A stretch of 64,000 bases of DNA from Conchocele bisecta (GCA_029237695.1 CM055272.1:12636042-12700041), one strand, 5' to 3'; positions 11,076-23,329 are shown, counted from the first letter of the stretch. The notes: a model not told the origin generated them from the letters alone. Translations and numbers: made by a program.

Positions 11076-11552
11076 TGAGATCAGTGTGATCGGAAAGAAA
11101 CTTTTCAATAAGTTCCCCCTTTTGTTATGTCCGTTAACATCGCCAAGGAGAATGCAAGAAGGGAGCTGAGAAACAAGATCATCAAGTTCTGATTTTTAAC
11201 ATAACTGCAGATGGTGAAATGTAGATAGAACATAATGTAATAGTCTTACCTGCATCGTAATACTAACGACCACAGCCTGAAGATTAGTGTTAAGGTTCAC
11301 AAGACTATGTGGGGTACTCACATTAACGAGGATGGATACCCCACAATATGCGCATTCATCGTTATCTGAACACTTACTGTATAATGCATGCGATTTAAAA
11401 GAAAATGTATCGTCAACTTACATGAATGTTTCCTGAAGACAAACAGCAATGGGGTTGTGTCCAGTAATACTAGTGTTAATTATCACGATTTACTTTAATT
11501 CCTCGACAATTCTATTGGATAATACTTGCGGGGTACAACATGTACTATAGGT

Positions 11553-11830
11553 GATAAGATAGATGATAGTTCGATAGGTAATAAGAAAGGTGATAGTTCG
11601 ATGGGTAATAAGGAATATGGTAGATCGATAGGTAATGACAAACTTGATAGTTCGATAGGTAATAATATAGATGATAGTTCGATAGGTAATAAGAAAGATA
11701 ATAGTTTAACAAGGAAGGTGGTAGTTCGAAAGGTAATAAGATAGATGATACTTTGATAGGTTATTAAGAAAGAAGATAGAACCATAGCTAGGTAGCAAGA
11801 AAGCTGATAGCTTGATTGGAAGATGTTGCA
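11553..11830. repeat. Minisatellite, ~24-bp unit
   Basis: About ten imperfect copies of GATAGTTCGATAGGTAATAAG. The unit is close to a multiple of three, so both strands stay open for up to 200 codons, but the encoded peptides are simply the repeat. Confidence 0.85.
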
Positions 11831-12109
11831 TATGCAAATGCACAGACCAGACTTGAAAGAAAAATGGTAATATGATTGAGAAAACATTGAAATCAATAAA
11901 TTAATTAGTTGTTCGTACCGTAAATATTGATGACATATATAATTATGAAGAACATCAATTTTTGGAAATGAAATTACCACGAAAATATAATTCTTGAATG
12001 GATTTAAGAAATATAAACTTGTTGAAATATTACACTGCTCTTTAGAGAGTAAAATCATCATCGGATTGTTAACAAGCTTAGTCATAAATGTCGTTGCACA
12101 GAACACATT

Positions 12110-12662
12110 CAGTATTCTTCATCGGATGAGGTGCAAAAAGTAAATCCTGAACAGTCAATTCTAGCTGCTGAGGATGATTTGTACAATGCAGTTCCTGATA
12201 CTAAAGATGAATGTACATGTAGTAATATTGATGAAGTTAACCAATGTCCTGTTTCAAAAGAAACATTATCCTTAATTTTGGAAGTTAAAATCCCAGATAA
12301 ATAGTTTACTAAGGAGATAAATAGGATGCCTCATTTTCAATTGGAATAAATTGTATGACACAAGACAAGGGCGTAGATGTAGTTTGAAAACAGATTCGTG
12401 GGAGAGTATCTTTGTTTAGGTATTAAAGAGAGTAACACATGCTGTTGTTTCAAAGTTACTATCACAACTGAGTTCAGTTAAAAGTCGTAAAAGCAAAGTA
12501 GGTGTCCCTTTGTTTAAAGTGTTTGCTTCTTGCATTTTTAAAGATTGTAGCATGAAATTGACTTCATCAATTAATGACAACTTGAAGGTAAACATAAGCT
12601 ATTTTGGTAATATTAAGCATGAAGTAACTGACAGTCATCAGCGCTTTATTAAAGGACATGAC
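12110..12662 (+). pseudogene. N-terminal remnant of DATGSV-family gene
   Basis: Plus-strand reading gives long coding-like stretches such as VQKVNPEQSILAAEDDLYNA and, near 12,445-12,660, VSKLLSQLSSVKSRKSKVG followed by KVFASCIFKDCSMKLTSSIN. Stops and frameshifts occur between them. The frame is cut at 12,663 by the 3' end of a non-LTR retrotransposon. I place it with the downstream DATGSV fragment (18,637-19,345) because both are on the same strand with insertions in between; that link is inference. No domain is recognised in this part. Confidence 0.4.
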
Positions 12663-12663
12663 T

Positions 12664-15600
12664 GAAAATGGAATGGGATGGAATGGTGTTTAACGGCCCA
12701 TTAACACAAAAGAGTATCATTTAGAGCCAAGCAATGTAGACGAAGACGGGTTCCCACACAGAAGCTGATATAAAATTCCCTGACATTTCCCTGACAAAAT
12801 GCCATTTTTCCCTGACAAAAAATGAGCGACATCATAAACTTAAATGTGTGGTATTAATTGCTGCAAGATCAAAGCCTTAACATGTGCACTCTAAATTCAT
12901 GTTGGCCTTCATACCCTACCCATTCAGCCAACTCTAACCACCTTTTTGGATGTACATGTATTTTGTTAATTTTGTGAAAACAAGTACACAATCGCTGGCT
13001 ACATGTGAAGAATAAAAAACAGGTATTCCATATACTTAAATGTATGTCTAACTTTTCTTCAGAAAGAATAACATGTTATTCTATCCCATGTCGCATGTAT
13101 CTAAGTTTGCTTCACACATGTAACATCCTTACCATTGGCATCAAAGGTAAACATACTTGTACTTACAGAAAAACATAGTATGGTATGTATGCATTGTTTT
13201 ACTTAATAACAAATGTATCAAGTTCAGGATATTTAAAACTTATCAGGTATCAATTGCGCTTTGGTTGCCATTAAGGTATTAGGTAATATATAGATACACT
13301 TGACTTCAACGATACTTGCTTCATAAGAGTGATGTGATAAATGAATATAACATACATGTATGTGAATATTGTCTTGTTACTGTATACTATATGGAGCATT
13401 GAGGTGCCATCTCAGCCATCTTTGTATATACAAGCCATTGTACAGTTTCACCACTTTGTGTGTTTGACACATACAGCAAATAATACGACAGTAAACCAAA
13501 TAAAATTTGGTGCAATACATACTATATACATACAGATATGACAACGGCAAGCTATAAATATTACGCCAGCAAATTATAAAAAAAGACGAGATATCTGAGA
13601 ATTTCTCCCATCAATCTCAAAATAAATTTCAACGTGTAAACTTTCCAATCTGATGCACAGCCTATGTTACTGTACACGTTATCCATAGGTAAAGCCATAT
13701 TTACTCCCAGAGTATGCGACTAGACACCAGGGACAATACACTCATGTAACTGCTTACATGTCACTAGACTTGATAGCTATAACAAGAGTACAGTAGTGGG
13801 TATATATGGTATGTGTTGTGTAGTTTGCCAGGTAAAAATGATACACTGCACGATTTTCTGTGTATGAAGCTATTTATAATGGTGGTTCATGTTATTAAAA
13901 ACACAGGCACAAACCTGTCCAGAAAACAGACATATTTTGCAGTTTGGTGTAATGTAATTGATAGGAGTCCGTTCTCCTCGGTTTTCTACATGTGATTAAC
14001 TACATTATATCATATGTTCTACTTCACATTTTGAGTTCTTTGTCAAATGGCAGAACGGGTGAAACTGGCTGATGGCTGGAACACACACAGATGGCTGACT
14101 TGGCCACCCCATGTGCCGTATAGGATACAGTAACGAGGCAGTGTTTACATATATGTTCTATATATATATTCCATCACATTTACGAAGCAATTATCTTTGA
14201 ATCAAACGATGATCAGGTATATAGTTGGTCCTTAAAGTTACAAACCAAAGTCATTTAATTTTCTCAGCATACGGGTATGGAAGGTCCTAGAGCCAATTCC
14301 CGCCCTAAAATATAATCATGGAACTAAACTGATTCTCTCAGCAAAAGAAGGACTATTAGTCTAACAATAACAATACAGTTATGTTTATGCAATTTTTATT
14401 CTTCTATAATGGCCAGTTAGTATACATGTATATGTTTGTATTGAAGGAAATGCTGAACATGGTGTTGTTACAGAGATATACGCAATTTGGTTACTAATTA
14501 ACAAAGCATTAAGATGATTAACAACGAAAAAGCAATGTCCCCTAACTTGTCACATGGGCATAATAAAAGGTATGAATTTGAATGCAACAAAGTGAGTAAC
14601 ATGAGAAGGCTGTCAGTTTTCTAATTCCTCAGGAAAGGAAGATATTTTCAAAACTTATCAATAATAGCAGTGTTAAAGAATGCAGAATAAAATCAATAAT
14701 CATTATTTAAACAATAATTCCGGCAGTGAATCGGTGTCACGCCTGCTGAGGCATTTGACCGTAACATGGTCATGTGCAAAAAACGTTAGCGAAGTGCATG
14801 CTTAAAACATGAAAAAGGTCAAGGTTGAAGAAACTTTTTGACAAAAAAAAAGTGTTTCCACAACCATGTGAAGGTCAAAAAGGTCTTGTGAGCACACATG
14901 AGTGTGTTCTAAATGCTCACATGTATCACGTGTCCTGATATTGAAGCAATCCATCAAGAAATTGTAATGTTATACGATGATGAAGTTACTTGTACAAACT
15001 TTTTGAGGCAAACAATTGCTAACTGTTTCCGCAAAAATGTGAAGGTACACAAGGCCAATATCATGTTAATGGGGGCATGAGTCTGTTCTGAATGTTAACA
15101 TATATCGAATGTCCAAATATTGAAGCAATCCGTCAAGAAATGTTAAAATTATATCATGATGACAAAGCTTGCACAACTTTTTGACATTTCGGACGACGGA
15201 AAAATCGGTGACTATAGTCGCGACTTCTGCTAAAGCAGGCACGACAATAAACTATAACCTTTCATCTTATTATTAATTAAACACATTTTCACCACATCCA
15301 GCAACAATTTAAGGTTAACATTATGTTATTTGATCTCAAAAGTTCCTTAGCCATATATCTGCAGGTTTACAAAAAAATCAAAGATCAAATTTCCCTGACA
15401 AAAATCAAAATTCCCTGACATTTCCCTGATTTTACCCTGACGCGTGGGAACCCTGGAAGAATAAAAAGAATAGTAAAATAGTATGTTAGATGTGGTCAGG
15501 GTAAAAATAGTAATATGATGAACAATATAAATGAACAACATATATAGAATTATAAAATTATAGAATGAGAAACATGTATGCAATGATAAAAATTAGATCT

Positions 15601-17046
15601 TCCGATACAAGTTGGCATCATGAAGAAAGTTAAGCAAACCGTCAATGTTCTCTACATGGAATAGCACGGTAAATGCGCTGTGTCATGGAATAAATCATGG
15701 ACGCTGCTCACCCTTGAGCATATACGAATGCGTTCGTTGTGTAAGTCCAATGTGCAATCGACTAAGGACAACTTCATCCCGGCGTACATGTCTGTAGCCA
15801 GGAGTCCATTCGCCCAGAGCCGGTTTCACAGCATGACCTTTATTATCTGTGAGCAGATCCCACTGGGTCGGCATTGTATCGGAGATGAATGAGTTGATGG
15901 ATGATTTAAAATCATGATAGCAAACAGCAAAATTAGAAGTCGGTAGGTCCAGGGCGGCCTTGGCAGCACTATCTGCCCTGTCATTGCCCTCGATACCAGT
16001 ATGACTGGGGAGCCAACACAAAATAATGTCCTTGCCAGACGAAAGTAAAATATGGTGTAGCTTCATGATTTGGCGGATAAGTGGATGTTCAAGATTCATG
16101 TTGTACAACTTGTAGTGAAGATAATGAATCAGAAAATAAAATGAATTGCTTTCTCCAAGAAATTTTCGCAAAATCAAGAGCAAGTAAAACTTCCCTCAAT
16201 TCCGCAGAAAATATCGAAGATTTGTCTGGGAGTCTGGATTGAAGATCTTCCTCGGGGACAGCGGCAGCAGCTGCTACCCGGTCCCAGTCCTTTGAGCCAT
16301 CAGTGAAAAGCGGAGTGTATGTATTGTATTAAAAATAGGATGGGTCAGTTGTTGCTTTCATGTGCTGACTAAGATCGAAGATCACATTTGGCTGCTCCAA
16401 CTGCCACGGTGGAGTATCTGGAACAGCGTATTTGGCAATCTGATCATATGCAGTTCGATGAAAGACCGTGGAATAAACAGGATTAGATGGATTGGAATGT
16501 AGTTTAGTGGCGTATTGCAAAGATAATTTGGTGCGTCTGTCGTGGAGAGAAGGCTCATTTGCTTCGGCATATAAACTCTGTGCGTTAGACGTACGGAATG
16601 CACCCAGGCAGAGTCTTAAGTCTTGGTGATGTATTAGATCGAGCGTCCGAAGATCGCATGCAAACTATTGAGCGCCAATTACAACTGAGCCTTAATACAA
16701 TTAACAAGTGGGCCACAAAAAGCGTATTTAAATTTTCGAAATCGAAAACTAACTGCATGCATTTTTGCAAAAGACGCGGTCTTCACCCTGATCCCGAACT
16801 TAAACTGGGATCACATCCCATCCCAGTTGAGCAGAAATTTCTTGGTCTTATCTTTGATCCTAAACTCACTTTTAAACCTCATTTACGATACTTGAAAGCT
16901 TACTACCAGAAAGCACTCAACTTAATGCGAGTGGTAGCAAATCATGACTGGGGTGCAGACCGAAGGGTGCTGCACCGCCTTTACATCGCACATGTTCGCT
17001 CAAGACTAGACTACGGATGCACTGTATATGGATCTGCCAGTAAATC
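12664..17046 (-). mobile_element. Non-LTR retrotransposon copy B, split by a TIR element and 5'-inverted
   Basis: Three parts belong together. 12,664-12,746 is the minus-strand 3' UTR, ending in an (ATTCC)-like tail. 15,456-16,656 continues the UTR and the C-terminal region, RNase H (CWLPSHTGIEGNDRADSAA) and RT-RNase H linker on the minus strand. 16,657-17,046 is the RT thumb region on the plus strand (QKFLGLIFDPKLTFKPHLR, HVRSRLDYGCTVYGSASKS). Comparison with copy D at 25.6-27.2 kb shows the inverted block ends exactly where the uninverted block begins, as expected from twin priming. The 12,747-15,455 stretch is a later DNA-transposon insertion. Confidence 0.88.
12747..15455. mobile_element. 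2.7-kb non-autonomous TIR element with 5-bp GAAGA duplication
   Basis: The left end CGGGTTCCCACACAG and the right end (reverse complement CAGGGTTCCCACGCGTCAGG) are imperfect inverted repeats. Inside both ends TTCCCTGACA words repeat several times. GAAGA flanks both sides (12,742-12,746 and 15,456-15,460). Sister retrotransposon copies at 19,41x and 23,95x show the uninterrupted site (GATGAAGAATA-like), confirming an insertion. Two ~175-bp direct repeats lie near 14,833-15,185 (shared ATTGAAGCAATCC and TCAAGAAAT words). No transposase ORF is visible; the rest is AT-rich. CAGGG ends with a short TSD suggest a hAT-like origin, not proven. Confidence 0.8.
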
Positions 17047-17280
17047 GTATCTACGATGTACTTAAAAGCTTTTTTGAACTGGAAAAGGATATGTTTATTA
17101 CTTTAGATGGTGGGTTAATTAAACAAGAGGGTCATGATGGCCCTATATCGCTGACCTTTGCCATGTCACACCAATCAAGCAAATACTGGTATGTAAAGTT
17201 GTCACTACATATACATAAAAATAAGCCCATGACAGGCACAACATGTCAATGCGACAAACTTGAGAAGTCACCAGGGTAGG
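17047..17280 (+). pseudogene. Coding remnant between two insertions, possible SWIM-like piece
   Basis: An open segment after the end of retrotransposon copy B reads IYDVLKSFFELEKDMFITLD and later YWYVKLSLHIHKNK, TGTTCQCDKLEKSPG. The CQC following a predicted strand-rich stretch resembles the start of a SWIM zinc-finger (CxC...CxH), but the CxH half is missing. It ends at a stop near 17,279. It may be part of the same broken gene as 12,110-12,662 or of another transposon. Low confidence. Confidence 0.35.
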
Positions 17281-17394
17281 AGTTGTCTCGCGATATGTTC
17301 AGATATATTTTACACAACTTTGAGAGGTTTGGAGACCACAACAGGATGCTTCCAGCCTACTTTTTATTGCAATCATTTTATGTATTATATAACT

Positions 17395-18636
17395 ATATTC
17401 CGTAAAAAAAGTTGACCCCTATTTGACCCCTCAGGTCATGCCCATTTCTGACCCAGAGGTCACCATTTTAACAGCTTTGAAAAAGCATTGTACATCGATC
17501 ATTCCTGTCAAGTTTCGTCGAAATCGGTCTGGTGGTTCCTGAAAAGATTTCTTAAGAATTTATCTTGGATTGACGACGACCGCCATTTTAACAAAAATGA
17601 AAATACTTTACCAATTATCCATAACTGCGAAGTTTGGCCACCAATTGCCCAGCGGTTTGTATGAAGAAGACATTTGAAATCTCTAATACAATAAGGACCT
17701 TTTGACCTTTCAGCGGCCATCTTGGATGATGTAATCATCCGATTCGATGAAAACAGCACCACAGCGATCGCCTCATCAATACCTTTGATTTGATATATTA
17801 TAAGACCATATTCCGTCAAAAATGAAATTTGACACCTATTTGACCCAATTTTTGACCCAGGGGTTACCCTTTTAACAAATTTGAAAACGCATTGTACATC
17901 AATCTTTTCTGCCAAGTTTCGTAGAAATCGGCCTGGTGATTTTTTAAAATGTTGTGCTATTTTTAGACGGCCGCCATCTTGGATTAACGATGACCGCCAT
18001 TCTAACAAAACTGAAAAGGCTTTACCAATGGACGATAACTGCGAAGTTTGCTACCAATGGCCAAGCGGTTTGTATGAAGAAAACGTTTGAAATCTCTAAT
18101 AAAAGAACGACATTTTGACCTTTCGCCGGCCATCTTGGATGACATAACCATCCGATTTCGACAACAAATGCATCAGAGTGATCGCCTCGTTGATACCTTA
18201 GATTTGATTTATAACATGACCATATTCGGTCAAAAATAAAATTTGACCCCACGGGCCACGCCCATTTTGACCCCGAGGTCACCATTTTAACAACTTTGAA
18301 ATAGCATTGCACATCGATCATTTCTACCAAGTTTTGTCGAAATCCGGTTGGTGGTTATTGAGAAGAATATTTTTGAAGAATGTGTGCTATTTTTAGACGG
18401 CGGCCCTATTGGATTACGTAATGACGTCATTTTAACAATTTTGTAATACCCCTACCTATGGACCATGACCATGAAGTTTAGTGACTATAGGCCCAATGGT
18501 TACCGAGGGGAAGACGTTTGAAAATGTTCACGGACGACGGACGGACGGACGGACGGACACGGACGGACCGACGGACGGACGGACTCATTGCGGTAACAAT
18601 AGCTCACATGAGCTTCGCTCAGGTGAGCTAAAAAGT
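17395..18636. repeat. Molluscan-type repeat: three ~400-bp units, (GGAC)n and terminal hairpin
   Basis: Three successive units each carry the words ATTTGACCC, CATTTTAACAA, GCATTGTACATCGATCAT-like, AAGTTTCGTCGAAATCGG-like and GGCGGCCATCTTGGAT-like. The last unit leads into (GGAC)n at 18,536-18,592, then the hairpin AGCTCACATGAGCTTCGCTC followed by AGGTGAGCT. This composite is familiar from many bivalve and gastropod genomes. It interrupts the coding remnants on either side. A truncated relative with (GGAC)n and a C-run lies at 19,620-19,700. Confidence 0.8.
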
Positions 18637-19345
18637 ATGTGCATCTCTATCATACAGATTATATTGGTCAAAACAAGGCCTGGAGATATACAACGAGCAA
18701 AACATGATACTTTATTTTGGGATGCCACTGGAAGTGTTATTAGGAGGCGTAACGATGGGAAACAATTTCTTTATTACGAATTAGCCGTTATAAACCCAGT
18801 TAAAGGCAAAAAATGCGTTACTGTTACTGCTATGTTGAGTATTGATCAAAGTCTTGCAACAGTTCGTGAGTGGATATGTAGCTTTAGGCAGGCTGACGTC
18901 GATTCGGTCACAACAAAAGTAAGGTAGTTACTCCAAAGTTAATTATAAATGATCAGTCATTAGTCTTTTTGTGTAGCTGCTCTTAAGGAGTTCAATGGGG
19001 AGTCATTGGAGAACTTTCTCTTACGTGCTTGGCAGATTTGTTCTGGTACAGCTCCTGTGACTGATACAAGAAGAACGTGTGTGCATTATTGTGCTAGCCA
19101 GTTCATGAAGACGTACATGAAGAAAAAGGAAATAGTAGAGCAGACATTGAAAATCTTAATGTAGATAGGTTTACTGATGAATTCAAATTTACTAATAGAT
19201 GCACAAGAGCTACTTTTGGATATTTATATTGTCATTGGTAACTATCTTACTGATTTTAAACGCAAATTTCTTGGCCGTTTTCTTAGAAGGCTGAATAACT
19301 TTGAGACTTCTGCAAATTCAAAAGATGTATGTGTTCCAAATGAAT
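18637..19345 (+). pseudogene. Uncharacterised expanded family with DATGSV...LYYEL core (transposase-like)
   Basis: A clean segment to 18,927 encodes RPGDIQRAKHDTLFWDATGS, then DGKQFLYYELAVINPVKG and ATVREWICSFRQAD. After a frameshift come INDQSLVFL, LKEFNGESLENFLLRAW and CVHYCASQFMKTYMKKKE. I recognise this order (DATGS, LYYEL, a second Asp in a [SN]D[RQ]S box, EFN...FL.RAW, HC.SHFM) from large uncharacterised proteins common in invertebrate genomes. The spacing of acidic residues is reminiscent of an RNase H-fold (MULE-like) DDE transposase, which is inference. It is cut at 19,345 by a retrotransposon 3' end and resumes at about 19,790. Confidence 0.6.
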
Positions 19346-19543
19346 GTAATGGAATGATGCTTAACGGCCCATCAATACAAAAGAGTATTATTTCGGACCA
19401 AGCAATGTAGCTGAAGAATAAAAATAATAGTAAAATAGTATGTTAGATGTGATAGGCAATTAGATGATTAGCGTAACAATAACATATGATGAGAACTATA
19501 AATGAGAAACATGTATACAATGATAAAAAGCATGGTAGTAGAG
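19345..19543 (-). mobile_element. 5'-truncated non-LTR retrotransposon 3' UTR
   Basis: Matches the 3' UTR of copies B and C: AACGGCCCATCAATACAAAAG, GTAGCTGAAGAATAAAAATA and AAACATGTATACAATGATAA in order. It has no coding part. The tail (CATTCC-type) is at the left, so the copy is on the minus strand. Confidence 0.85.
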
Positions 19544-19789
19544 CTTACAGGAATGCATGTGTGAAATATTAAGCATTTTAGATGAAGAAAATAGAAGTTA
19601 TAACATATTTTTTGATGTTAAGTTTAGTGACGGGCGGACGCACGGACGGACGACCTGACTCCAGTACCCCAACCCCCCCCCCCCTCCCCCCCTCCCCCTT
19701 CCCTGTTGTGGTGGGTATACATAAGAATACTTTCAACTTATTGGGTTATTGTCACCTTTTAAAGATTGGAGTAATAACATTTTACACCA

Positions 19790-20000
19790 ACCAAACAAAT
19801 TCCACTGTGGCAATGTGTCGATAAGTAGTGACAGTAATTCAGACTATAATACAATCGTCAACCCATTGTATTCATTGACATTTTCTGAATATTTGAAACT
19901 GAGACTGATGCCGGTGTTTCCATTATGGTACGGAATATTAATAGGCGATTTATCGTGGTACAATACGGAATTTCTTTTATGACTATCCATGAAATACCGT
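19790..20000 (+). pseudogene. C-terminal remnant of the DATGSV-family gene
   Basis: Plus-strand reading gives NPLYSLTFSEYLKLRLMP, VFPLWYGILIGDLSWYNTEF. An NP(F/L)YSP...PLWSG.LLGDL pattern is the usual downstream block of the same uncharacterised family, so this looks like the continuation after the retrotransposon and (GGAC)n insertions. It ends in a stop at about 19,980. Confidence 0.55.
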
Positions 20001-21144
20001 GTTTTACCCGTGAAATCGAAATTCATCTTACACCCGTGAAATACCAGATGCGCCCGTGAAATATCGATTTCGAAAAGTCAGTTTTGCCGAACTACTTTCT
20101 TATGCTCCACCCAACTGGGGAATTTTAGTAGTTGCATGATTATGTCCCTTGCACACCTGCGATTAGCTCCCTTGTTGGATGCGCGCACCTGACACGCGAG
20201 CAACATTTGTTATCTGCTACCGAAGGAGGAAGTAGGAAATCGCGGAACTGGACAATTTACTTTCGCAAATAGATACGAGAATATCTTAAAATATCCAGCA
20301 ATATTCATTCTTGATCTCGAAATTCTCTGTGATGAATCAGGTGCTTGTCTTTATGTTTCTAACACAACTGTTCTACTTTATATTCAAAAGAACAGTCGCC
20401 CCAAGAACAGACATTTGTAACCTGTACGACAATGTTGACATTTTCTGTGTAATACATGGAATTCCATTAGAATTGTCAATCTTCATTCTTGATCTTGAAA
20501 TTCTCTGTGATGAATCAGGTGCTTGTATCCATGCTTGCAACACTTTCGTTTTCTCGCCTCATTATATATTCATGTTTATATATTCATGTAACATATTATT
20601 CCGCAGTTTGCTGTTGCCATGGCGGTATTTTTTGCGTAGAAAATCCATAAAGTATACATATCGAATTGTTAATTTATGTTAAAGCGTATTTACTTTTTCA
20701 TATTAATATGATTTAGTATCTTCTATGAACACGGGATAGTTCTGGTAGTCATTTATCTCCTCCACAACAATGTAACTACTTTGTAATGCGACGTGTGAAA
20801 GAGGAAATTGGAATTTGAGGCACCCCACGGGTTACGATAGAAACTTGAGGTATCTAGCGGGAACATAAACTAATTAAATAATGCAAAAATCGGTAAAAGG
20901 GGCGTTATATAGTCATACAAGAAATAGAATAGTTGTTATCTTCGGTGTAAGAACAAATTTTATTTCATCATTTTTCGCCCACATTCGATCTTACACTGAA
21001 GAAAACAAATATCATCTATATCTTCCAGAGACATCGGATCTGGGGTTGAGCATTCATTCAATTCATTTAACAATGTAGCAAGAACTAACAACACAACATA
21101 AAATCGCTTTCGTATACCGAAACATATATGTTTGGGTGGTAGAT
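20001..21144. other. Intergenic; one 43-bp direct repeat
   Basis: No recognised gene. A stretch beginning CATTCTTGATCTCGAAATTC and ending GATGAATCAGGTGCTTGT occurs at about 20,307-20,350 and again at 20,484-20,527, with one or two differences. Open frames across it are not coding-like. Confidence 0.5.
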
Positions 21145-21960
21145 GAATGGAATGGAATGGTGCATAACGGCCCATCAGCACAAAAAAAGTATCCTTCAGG
21201 GCCAAGCAATTTAGTAGAAAATAATAGTGAAATAGTATGTTACATGTGGTAGGCAATCAAATGATTAGGGTAAACATTAAACTATGATGAACAATATACA
21301 TGAGCAACATGTATACAATGATAAAATTCGATTTTCCTATACAAGTTGGTTTCATGGAGAAAGCGAAACAAACCTTCAATGCTCTCCACCTGGAATAACT
21401 CCGCAAGTGAAGTAACATGGAAGTGTTTACGTCGAAAATCGGCAAAGTCGATACAGTCCAGTAGGATATGTTGCACGGTAAATACGCTGTAGCATGGAAT
21501 ACACCATGGACGCGGCTCACCTTTGATAATATACGAATGCGTTAGTCGTATATGTTCAATGCGCAATGGACTAAGGACAACTTCATCCCGGCGTACATGC
21601 GAGGTGTCCAATCGCCTAGAGTCGGTTACACAGCATGAAGTTTATTATCTGCGAGCAGATCCCACCGGGTCTGCATTGTATCAGAGATGAACGACTTGAT
21701 GGATGATTTAAAATGATGATAGCAAACAGGAACATTAAAAGTCAATAGCTCCAGGGCGGCATTGGCAGCACTATCTGCCCTGTCATTGCCTTTGTATGAC
21801 TGGGAAGCCAATACAAAGTAATGTCCTTGCTAGACGAAATTAAAAGATGGTGTAGCTCGATAATTTGGCGGATAAGTGGATGCTCAAGCTTCATGTTGTA
21901 TAAAGCATGTAGTGAAGATAGTGAATCGGAAAGTAAAATGATATTTTCACAAAATGAAGG
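21145..21960 (-). mobile_element. Non-LTR retrotransposon copy C (3' UTR, C-terminus, part of RNase H)
   Basis: 21,145-21,340 is the family 3' UTR. 21,282-21,611 encodes HVRRDEVVLSPLRIEHIRLT and FTVQHILLDCIDFADFRRKH, the C-terminal zinc-like motif (C...T..H.L..C). 21,626-21,960 is a degraded RNase H C-terminal half (KGNDRADSAANAALEL). The copy is 5'-truncated at about 21,960, where G-rich unrelated sequence starts. Confidence 0.85.
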
Positions 21961-22407
21961 GCGAGTAAATCTGAGGGTGGAAAGTGCGCTGGGAGACGCG
22001 TGGAAGGGTGACGGGGGGGGGGGGGTGGTGGGTGTGCCGTACCTCGGGCTCTGTTTTGAGGGAGGAAATGGCGCTGGGAGATGCGGAGAGGGGATTTTTG
22101 TTTCCCAAGGACAGAGCCATTTCGTTTAGCTTGCTCAACATATATTTATGTAATAATTATTCATTAGCCAATTATTACTAACTATGTGTTGAAAATTTTC
22201 TTCAAATCTGGAAGGTTTGGCTAGTAGAAACAATGGAAGTGAAGTTTGTATTATTTCATATTATTCTTTTACATGATAATATGTTTATGATTATTCTCAC
22301 TAAAATATATTTACTACCAAGCATTATCGGCTTTATGTATGTTTAGTCCTACAGAGACATGTCCGTTCAACAAGAAGGCTCAATCAAGATTTTGTTTTGA
22401 TTTTATT

Positions 22408-22557
22408 TATAGGGGGTACCCTGTGTAGGTTGGTCCTGGTCCTGGTACTGGTCCTGGTCCTGGTGTGTCCTCTTTTTAAAAATTAAGTTTAAATAAAAAA
22501 ATACCCCATATAAATATAGCCAGGACCAGGACCAACCTACACAGGGTACCCCCTATA
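22408..22557. mobile_element. Fold-back element, GGTACCC/TGGTCCTGG type, copy 1
   Basis: Arms begin TATAGGGGGTACCCTGTGTA and continue with repeats of TGGTCC. The right arm is the reverse complement ending in GGGTACCCCCTATA. The loop holds a T-rich tract and CCCCATATAAATATA. Two more copies lie at 27,499-27,634 and 28,313-28,453. No coding capacity. Confidence 0.85.
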
Positions 22558-23329
22558 AAAAAAACACCAAAGCAAGCGAGCGAGATTTGATATTTTCCGT
22601 CACACTTTCTCAAATGGGCTACGGACCATTCAGTTCAACATATCAATGTTTACTGCTGCTGCCATGAACAGTAACCACCAACCTGGTGAACTGGCGGGTT
22701 AAAAATATGCAACCTCGCAGCCATCGTCGGTGTCTTGCACACACATGCACACACAAGCACGCACACGCTCTTCGCCAGGACGGCGGCCGCGCGAAAGTCA
22801 ACCAGATGAGCTTTTCCGGTGTGTAGCCACAAATGCGACGTCACGCCCGCCACGGCCCCTATACAAATAATATCCACGGAGTCAAGCAGAGACGGATAAT
22901 AGCCACCGACGTGGCCGGAACTCTATTCCGGTACAAGAGCCTAGTTTTTTGCTCAGCGATGGACATGTCAGTCGATACTGCTGTGTTTTTTTTGGGCACA
23001 TTGCAGTGTCGACAGCGCAACCCGTCGGGGTTTTACCCACCACAACCCGGAAGATAGAGTGGCAGGGGTGTTACCCGTCCGGGGGCCTAAACCGCAATAT
23101 CGTCGCATCTGTCGCTGCAACCGTACCGCGGCCCATGATATAATGGAGAGCCGTCGGGCTGCTGGGGGCATCAAAAGGCAGGCATTGGCTATCGAGCATC
23201 ATCGCCACGAAAAACGAAAAACTGGGTTACCAACCGAGCAGAGTCGGTTAGTCACGCCAAGACCGGCGAAGCTGCCTTTGACCCTAACTCAACACACTGA
23301 CTAGGTGTGTCTCGTCTGGAATCGCAGAG
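22558..23329. other. GC-rich segment without recognisable gene
   Basis: Base composition is clearly higher in G+C than its neighbours. Short open frames exist on both strands but none matches a family I know. If the minus-strand promoter at 23,330-23,545 is real, this is where its transcript would run; an ATG on that strand near 23,137 (ATGGGCCGCGGTACGG) could start a short first coding exon. Confidence 0.35.

Noticed and set aside
11495..12106. 203-codon open frame on the minus strand
   Set aside because: About a third of it is translation of the 24-bp minisatellite and the rest is low-complexity hydrophobic residues from AT-rich DNA.
23059..23304. Histone-like gene in the GC-rich region
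   Set aside because: The promoter signals made this attractive, but no frame shows histone fold sequence and no histone 3' stem-loop was found.
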